Positions 57,950-64,000 of a stretch of DNA of 64,000 bases are shown one piece after another. Origin of the DNA: Panorpa germanica (taxonomy: Eukaryota; Arthropoda; Insecta; Mecoptera; Panorpidae); assembly GCA_963678705.1 (NCBI GenBank), contig OY783207.1:7750001-7814000 (forward strand). Reading direction: 5' to 3'. Position numbers and translations under genes: made by a program. Each line of letters begins with the position of its first letter. Within the stretch, counting starts at the first letter, position 1. Below the pieces are notes generated by a model. That model worked only from the letters and a program-made list of their open reading frames with translations, made no database searches and was not told where the DNA came from.

Positions 57950-58205
57950 TATTGATTATCATCATCATCCTGCCACTATATCCCATGCTGAGCCCAGCGT
58001 CCTTTAAGATTTTTTTCTATTCCTTTTTATTGACCGCATTTCTCTTCCAATTTATCCAACCTATCCTCTTTAGATCCTCCTTCACTTGTTCCTTGCACCT
58101 CACATGGGTCTTCATCGCACTCTAGCACCCTCTGGATCCATCCATTGTTTCTTCATGTCCTAATCTTTGTAGTCTTTTCCTTCTAATTTTAGTCACTATA
58201 TCATT
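57950..58205 (-). mobile_element. LINE fragment (C-terminal RT-family remnant)
   Basis: On the minus strand the text reads RRKRLQRLGHEETMDGSRGC, a stop, then KEQVKEDLKRIGWINWKRNA and, after a stop, KKILKDAGLSMGYSGRMMM. The RL--LGH, V-EDLK-IG--NW---A and W--I---A blocks are typical of the C-terminal tail of several insect LINEs, and GGC ATG ATG repeats at the end are common in that context. It differs from LINE-A and LINE-B. Confidence 0.6.
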
Positions 58206-59085
58206 TTTTTAATATCTGCCACATATTTTCATATTTCTTCTTATTTCCTCACTGTCCGTTTTAACATTCTGTTTCACAAGGGATCCCAACCATTCTTCCT
58301 CAAAGTCCAAGTGTGAAAACCACATAGGTTTTATTATCACTTAACAAATCAGGATTTTTAGCTTACATTTATTTCTTGCTTTAATTTTTTCTTTAATATC
58401 AAGTCTCATATCTTCTGAATCAGCTAGGAGTTTACCCAAATACGAGTATATTAATCATAGAATCTATATTAGTCTCTTAGTCTATTGATCTAAAGATGAC
58501 CATTTCATGATTATAATTTAGATAATATTTTATGCTAAATATTCGTTAAAAACATATATAGGTAGGCCACTGAATCCAATCTAATTTTATATTAGTATGT
58601 AATATGCATAATAAACTAAAAACCTATCTACTGTGACATAATTATGAATCCTGAAGCTTTCCAATAAATTGACCTCATTTTGGTTTATTACATCCATGTG
58701 GACGAGTAAGCAGTTTATGTTCCAGCGCCACCCTCACAGTTTACGTTATTGAAATGCAAATGTCGTGTAAAATGCTTTGAGTTGCAAATGCGAAATGTTT
58801 TGCATAAAGATTATTCATGCCGAGACGTTTAGCGTCGCGGCGGCGGTAGAGAGCTCTGGTTTTCTGTTCAGTTGCTCATATGTAGATGACGTTTATTTTG
58901 AAAAAAAATATCTAAACGTTGGCAAAAGCCAAGCTGAGAACTTGTGTAAAAACAAGTAATAAGTGAGCAGAGGTGCCACTAGAGGTAGAAAAGTAATAAA
59001 GATTTATAGTAATAAGAACAATAAGTCAATTAGGTCTCACGTCGATTCTAATACAATGTTTATCACACACAGCGATGTAATCTAA
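58206..59085. other. Non-coding stretch
   Basis: A GC-richer patch at 58815-58855 lies in a 60-codon frame (58777-58959) with no recognisable feature. Confidence 0.45.
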
Positions 59086-59400
59086 TCTAATATATATAAA
59101 TTACGTGTCACGTTGTGTGTTCGCGATGGACTCCTAAACTACTTAACCGATTTTAATCAAATTTATACACCGGGTGCAGTTTGATCCAACTTGAAAGATA
59201 GGATAGCTTACATCTCAATTTATGATTAATTATTATGATTTATTATTAATTATCTGATTTTAAAAGATGGCGACATCTGTTGATAAATAGATTGAGTAAA
59301 TATTCTGTTGACTAGATTGAGTAAATATTCAATAGATGGCGCTATGTAATGTAATATGACAAAAACGTTAGTCACAGCAACGCGTGGCCGGGACAGCTAG
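59086..59400 (+). mobile_element. Non-autonomous Helitron-like element, 315 bp
   Basis: Starts TCTAATATATATAAATTACG after an A and ends GGCCGGGACAGCTAG before a T. This fits the Helitron rules of a 5' TC, a 3' CTAG and insertion between A and T with no target duplication. The 5' part (GCGATGGACTCCTAAACTAC, then TTAACCGATTTTAATCAAAT) is the kind of text found in insect Helitrons. An internal 18-bp direct repeat (TAGATTGAGTAAATATTC) occurs twice at about 59288-59332. It is too short to encode RepHel. A clear 3' hairpin was not identified. Confidence 0.7.
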
Positions 59401-60070
59401 TATATTCATAAATCATCATTACATTTTACCTCACATGACAACTTGTTAGAAAATACCTTTTAATGTAATTCCAATCTATTTTTCCGCGACTTTTCTCGCT
59501 TTTCAATGCATTACGGGGTGTCACATTATTTCCATAACCAACTTTATTCATTTAATTTAAATGTCACCTAACATTAAAAGATTTAAAAAAGAATTAAAGG
59601 TCTTACGTAATAGAGAGATAGAATCCAATAAATTACCTCCTTCCCTTTAAATCGAAATCAATCTCAAGAATCTTAAGTAATTCTTTTTGTGGTCGAGAAA
59701 ACCAAAAGGACTTATCACTTATTTTTGTTAAAGACTTTTAGCTCTTGGATTTGGATTTCAGTAGAATCTCTCAGTGGATTTTTCTCGCTTAACTCTTCGT
59801 GGGGGTGGTGTGGGGAGAGGAGTAGTTGCTCATAGTGAACTTGTTAGCGGCCACTGGCCAGGGTTCTATATGGAATCCTTTTAATTGTAGATTACATCTG
59901 TACCAACTGGCAAGCTACTCTGGAGCTGCTTTATTTCGCGAGTGAAATTGTTGGATTTATTTGTTTCTTTGAGAGATTACTGGTATTTGCAACAAAATAT
60001 TTAAAAGTTAGATGCATTTATTTATGGAGACTTAATTCTGAAATCGCTAATGATTGAGTCAAATCTTCCG
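59401..60070. other. Non-coding stretch
   Basis: Nothing supportable. Confidence 0.5.
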
Positions 60071-60230
60071 GTGAATATGAAATTAATAAACATGACAGTA
60101 CATGCTATGTACATGCAGCAACGTTTAAATATACACATACATATGACATACAGTGTGCATCACAAAAGTATATACATAGGATATGCAATATACTTGAATA
60201 CCTTGAATATAGTATGTATATACAAATGTT
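60071..60230 (-). repeat. Dispersed repeat family E, copy 3 (inverted, truncated)
   Basis: Reverse complement of the family at 24943-25153 and 47229-47455, from AACATTTGTATATACATACT to CATGTTTATTAATTTCATAT. It lacks the last 40-50 bp. The 74-codon plus-strand frame at 60050-60274 is explained by this repeat. Confidence 0.75.
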
Positions 60231-61849
60231 ATCTAAGCGGTAATCGGGCCTTGATGGCATCAACTTTCGAGTAAATTCCATGTAGAATATTTCTTTTTAA
60301 GTATGACGTAGGAAGATATGCTTTCGTAGGTTTGTAAACGATAGTTAAACGCTTCTCAAACTATGAGCATGCTGTCTTTGAGGTTTGCAATAATTTTGTG
60401 CAGTTAAATGTACGATCATTTTATTTTGCAACGTTGCAAAAATGTGCAACAAGGAATGGATATATTATATCATGAACATTAATACTTTCTAAATTTAAAA
60501 CTAAAATACTTTTTACGGAAGCTGTATTTTATTTATCTATATTATTCTCTCAAGATATTTTTAAAAATCTTCTTAATTAAAATACGTAACATTCTAACCG
60601 AGCTGCAGAGGGTCGGGCGATGACAATATTTAGTTAATTACATTAATAACCTTGTGCTGGAAGGTTCATTATCATATTGACAATGTTAAATTTAATTTAA
60701 TTACCTAATAAAATTTCTTAAGATAAGGGAACTGAAAAATAAAAGACACTTATCGATGGCGGTAAATATTTTTAATTAGGGTGCGTTAAAGGTAATTAAA
60801 AATAACTGTTTAATAAATATCTCGCCAAATGCCTTTACACCTAAGTTATTTATCTGACACTTTCCATTATTCTTGTGTATTTTTTTATTTTTAATTATTA
60901 CCTATATTATATACTAATTTAATTTCTATATATAACTGAAATACAAAACTTTAAAAGTATTATTACAGTAATGAATATATATTTGTATGTAATTGATTTC
61001 GACATTTCTGTTAGCAGTGCAGAATTTAGATTTAATGGTCCTTTAAATATTAGATACTATTAAAAATAATTTTTTTAAAGTAATTGACGAGGTGATGTTG
61101 ACAACTTGGTTGGTAAACATGTTGCACTGTCTATGCAAGTTGATGGAACCTTGTTATCAACTATGTTGGTCATCTATTGGGCCATTAGACCGATACAGTT
61201 GATGAACAAATATAAAAGCAGTCGGCTCGAATATGACCTAAATTGTAAAAACCGACGTAAAACTAGAAGTAAAAAAAGTTGGTATACAAAAAAAGATGTT
61301 CGATAAAAAACATTTCAGTTTAATATACTCGTACTATAGAATTGTAAACTGCAACCAATAAAACAGTTCTATAAGAATTCAGTTAAAGGTCATCAGTTTC
61401 TTCATCCATGAAATTGTTCTTCTTTTTCACAGGAAGTTGTTTTCTGTTCATTCTCCACAACCATTCTGAACTGAGATGTAATAGTTTACCTCTGAAGCTA
61501 AAAAGCTAAGGGATTGCATGTGCATGTGCATGTGCATGGTTGTTGCAGCTAAGCTTACTCCTCCTCATTGTGCAACTCGAATCCCAGTTGTTTTAATCGG
61601 ACTTCACATAGAGACTACTGAAGATCAAATAATGTCTGTTGAAATCCTAAGTGTTCTTTAACATTACTTTCAACGTTATAAATAAAATGTTGAAACGGGT
61701 CGATTCGAATATAACACAAAAGTATTGGCGTAAGTAGTTCACGAATCTTGCAATCAATACTTTACTGAACTGCACGAATGTTCTGTATTCCGCTACAAAT
61801 GATGACGACACAGTGAATGAGAGATGCTTGACGCTGGACTGCTGTTCTA
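60231..61849. other. Non-coding stretch with one simple repeat
   Basis: Contains (GCATGT)n at 61515-61538 and nothing else recognised. The 61106-61306 frame has no domain feature. Confidence 0.5.
61515..61538. repeat. (GCATGT)4 microsatellite
   Basis: Four consecutive GCATGT units. Confidence 0.9.
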
Positions 61850-62270
61850 GGTTACGTTCGCAAGATTTAGATTGGGAAACGAATGGAAAGGCAACAGATA
61901 CCGAAAAAATAGAGATGAAAGGATGTGTGGGAGAGACATTGAAACGATACGAGTAACGAGTAAAGTGAAGAAAAGATTGTGCAGTTAGTGAAAGGTGGCA
62001 GTGAAGGGAAGGGTTGGATGGTGGAGATAGAGAAAAGGAGCGAGAAAAGAAAAGGAATGGCAGAATAGAAACAGTTAAACTTTAGTTGAGAAAATGGAAG
62101 ATTTGCGGAGAGGAGATAAAGAAGACTAGAGGTGGATGGCGGAGATAAAGCCAAAAAGAAAATAGTAAAGGAAATAGAAATAGTAAAGAAAGAGAACAAA
62201 GAAGAAATAGTAAAGGGAGAGAAACAATGAGGAGTAGAAAGCAAGAAAATATAGGAATAAGAGTATAAAA
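61850..62270 (+). mobile_element. LINE-A fragment 10
   Basis: Starts TFARFRLGNEWKGNRYRKN, then RDERMCGRDIETI, and after a frameshift KGGSEGKGWMVEIEKRSEKR with a stop after GMAE. All three family blocks are present in order, as in the copy at 20100-20400. A deletion removes the His-containing part of the knuckle. The minus-strand 125-codon frame at 61867-62244 is a shadow. Confidence 0.8.
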
Positions 62271-62394
62271 ATCAAACATTTCTGTTGGAATTATTAAAAA
62301 TGTTAGAATAGTTTTAGGTTTAGTTTGGCAATTAATACGCACCGGTATAGTACTCAGTGATAGGACTCAGTGTCGGAAACAAGTACACATGACA

Positions 62395-62512
62395 CAGACA
62401 AAACTGTTTTATGTTTGAAGACTATAAGCAGATATTTGAAAGCAGAGAAAGTCTAAAAAACCTTATTGACTTTATCAATGGATCTAATTTAATCTCTGTA
62501 TTTTAAATACGC
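62395..62512 (+). mobile_element. LINE-B copy 3 (extreme C-terminus)
   Basis: The frame FEDYKQIFESRESLKNLIDF continues INGSNLISVF to a stop. It matches the C-terminal end of the copy at 47840-48245 (LIDSITESNLISAF, stop), including the shared CTCTG-ATTTTAAATAC text around the stop. It lies about 130 bp downstream of LINE-A fragment 10. Confidence 0.7.
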
Positions 62513-63764
62513 TTTATTAATCCTACTGGGGAGTATGGAGGAGGTGAAGAGGATTTGCAGCAGAACTAGGTTCAACATTGGCTCCCAATAACTATGTTCA
62601 AACTTGTGTTGCATCTAACAAATAACTAATAGAAAGGTTACGGATTCACTAGATACAATTTATTTTACATGGAATCTAAAAACAACGTGATGATTTTAGT
62701 AGATAATTGTGATAGGCTTCTATATTGAATACCGTCCACTTCACATGCCCCAAATATTCCTAGTACGCCACTGTAAAACGTTAATATCACATTACAATGT
62801 TTCAGTTATGTAAAGGTGCTGTTATGATATTTATCATTGTGTTAAAATACATACTCATAATTTACAATTAAATTATTCATTTAAAGAAATTCTTGTACAA
62901 GTATTTAACTTGATTTTATAATATAGAAGCAATATAAATTCAAACTAAGGCTAGCAAGACGGCAAGAAAAGGAACTGAGATTTAAATTAATGCAAAATAA
63001 CTCAATTTCAAAATGTTCCAACAAAAACAATTATTACTTTATCTCTCGTACATAAATTTTGATACCATGTACCAAATTCACTTAATTTTAGTAAATATAC
63101 ATACTAACACAAACATGTATGACACATACTTGCGCAGTCAGCAAATTTGCAGTCAACTAGGGATGGGCATACACTGATAATTCAAATGCAGAAAATCATC
63201 GCTGCTATTTTTAAACGAATATCGTAAAAACTTCTTTCTTAGTGTATTTTTACATATAAAAATATTATAAGTTTGTAATATTTTCTATGTAAAATTTACC
63301 GTGTTATTTATATAAAAAAGACTATTGACGATTTTACGAAAAAAATATCATTTATATAGTTCAATTTACAAAAGTTGGCGGTGACCACAAACCACATTTA
63401 TGGCTGTAAATTTATGTTCATACATAAAATAAGTTTCTCACTCATAGGTGCAAATAAAATTAACCATCATATCGCAGATTTATACGGCTCTTATAATCCT
63501 TTTTAAGCATCGTAATTCGAACTATATATCAATATATTTATATAATAGTGCAATGTTATTACAAAAAAATCAAATTTACGTTAATGTTAATTACATGGAA
63601 ATGTTACAGAAGAAATACGTAAAATTTTGGTGGTATGTTTTCATATGTTTGCAGTGTAATATAACGTTATATAAACAGTACGTTATATAAATCGATGCCA
63701 ACCTTGAACAAAAAAATGAAAAAAAGTATAAAAAGAAGAATAAAACATAAACGCTAGTATATCT
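62513..63764. other. A+T-rich non-coding stretch
   Basis: The 80-codon frame at 63448-63690 has A+T-driven composition and no domain. Nothing else is seen. Confidence 0.5.
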
Positions 63765-63856
63765 AATAGCAAAAGTGTCACGGTTTTTGAGACATTATTG
63801 TTTGTGAATATGTCATTTAAAAGATGTGATATTTGCTATTAAAATATACCGTGACA
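63765..63856. repeat. Interleaved inverted repeats (A-B-A'-B')
   Basis: AATAGCAAA (63765-63773) pairs with TTTGCTATT (63832-63840), and TGTCACGGT (63776-63784) pairs with ACCGTGACA (63848-63856). Both are perfect 9-bp pairs in interleaved order, the topology of an RNA pseudoknot or of two competing hairpins. Confidence 0.7.
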
Positions 63857-64000
63857 TCAATAAAACAATAAATCATTACATATAAAAGATGCGTAGAATA
63901 TTTTTTAATAATAAACTTGAAACATGTGCACTGCAAATGATACTAAACACTTGTTCGGTTACTATTCGATAAAAGTCACGTCGTGTGAAAGATACCGTAT
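63857..64000. other. Window end, non-coding
   Basis: Nothing supportable in the last bases. Confidence 0.4.

Noticed and set aside
61867-62244. 125-codon minus-strand frame rich in Ser/Phe/Leu, and similar ones at 5921-6199, 10755-11072, 14479-14974, 29810-30241, 31615-31935, 34838-35241, 42252-42669 and 53244-53555
   Set aside because: These are antisense or low-complexity shadows of purine-rich LINE-A relics and show no independent features.
1-64000. CRISPR arrays, telomeric TTAGG arrays, rRNA genes, LTR retrotransposon ends, endogenous virus genes
   Set aside because: I looked for each on both strands and saw none.

Overview
The window looks like insect nuclear DNA. It is strongly A+T-rich with small GC-rich islands, is full of decayed non-LTR retrotransposons, a mariner relic, a Helitron-type element, miniature inverted-repeat elements and short tandem repeats, and shows nothing bacterial (no operons, ribosome-binding sites, dense genes or rRNA). 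It is best read as intergenic DNA or long introns. I cannot name the species, and no host gene can be identified with confidence.

Layout. 0-5 kb: a 36-bp perfect tandem duplication, a nearly perfect 386-bp tandem duplication carrying palindromic CGATATTATCG boxes, and a 35-nt segment with textbook splice signals at 2127-2161. 5-15 kb: purine-rich LINE fragments, a 56-bp near-perfect palindrome and an unrecognised 127-codon open frame. 15-24 kb: two short GC-rich open frames on the minus strand (15239-15367 and 19414-19581), an 18-bp minisatellite of about 37 units, a PIF/Harbinger-like MITE flanked by TAA, and a minus-strand candidate exon. 24-38 kb: a LINE endonuclease fragment, several dispersed repeat families, a tRNA-like SINE head and a cluster of MITEs. 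38-50 kb: a LINE 3' end with poly(A), a second copy of its family, and a mariner transposase remnant. 50-64 kb: palindromic microsatellites, a TA-flanked mini-element, further LINE relics and a 315-bp Helitron-like element.

The most recurrent component is one non-LTR family (called LINE-A here) with about ten decayed 3' coding fragments. They share the peptide pattern RF-R-LGNE...RYW, then CR-CGKEIETLEH, then EG-RWL-EIE. Nine of the ten lie on the plus strand. These fragments explain most of the apparently long purine- or pyrimidine-biased open frames. A second family (LINE-B) has a GHT-LTH / TVKHIL zinc-knuckle C-terminus.

The best candidates for undescribed host sequence are the 42-codon open frame at 15239-15367 (hydrophobic N-terminus, acidic tail, downstream AATAAA), the 55-codon frame at 19414-19581 (arginine-rich presequence-like start), and the over-represented octamer TACTCGTA/TACGAGTA. 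All three need homology or transcript evidence. I see no multi-gene system.
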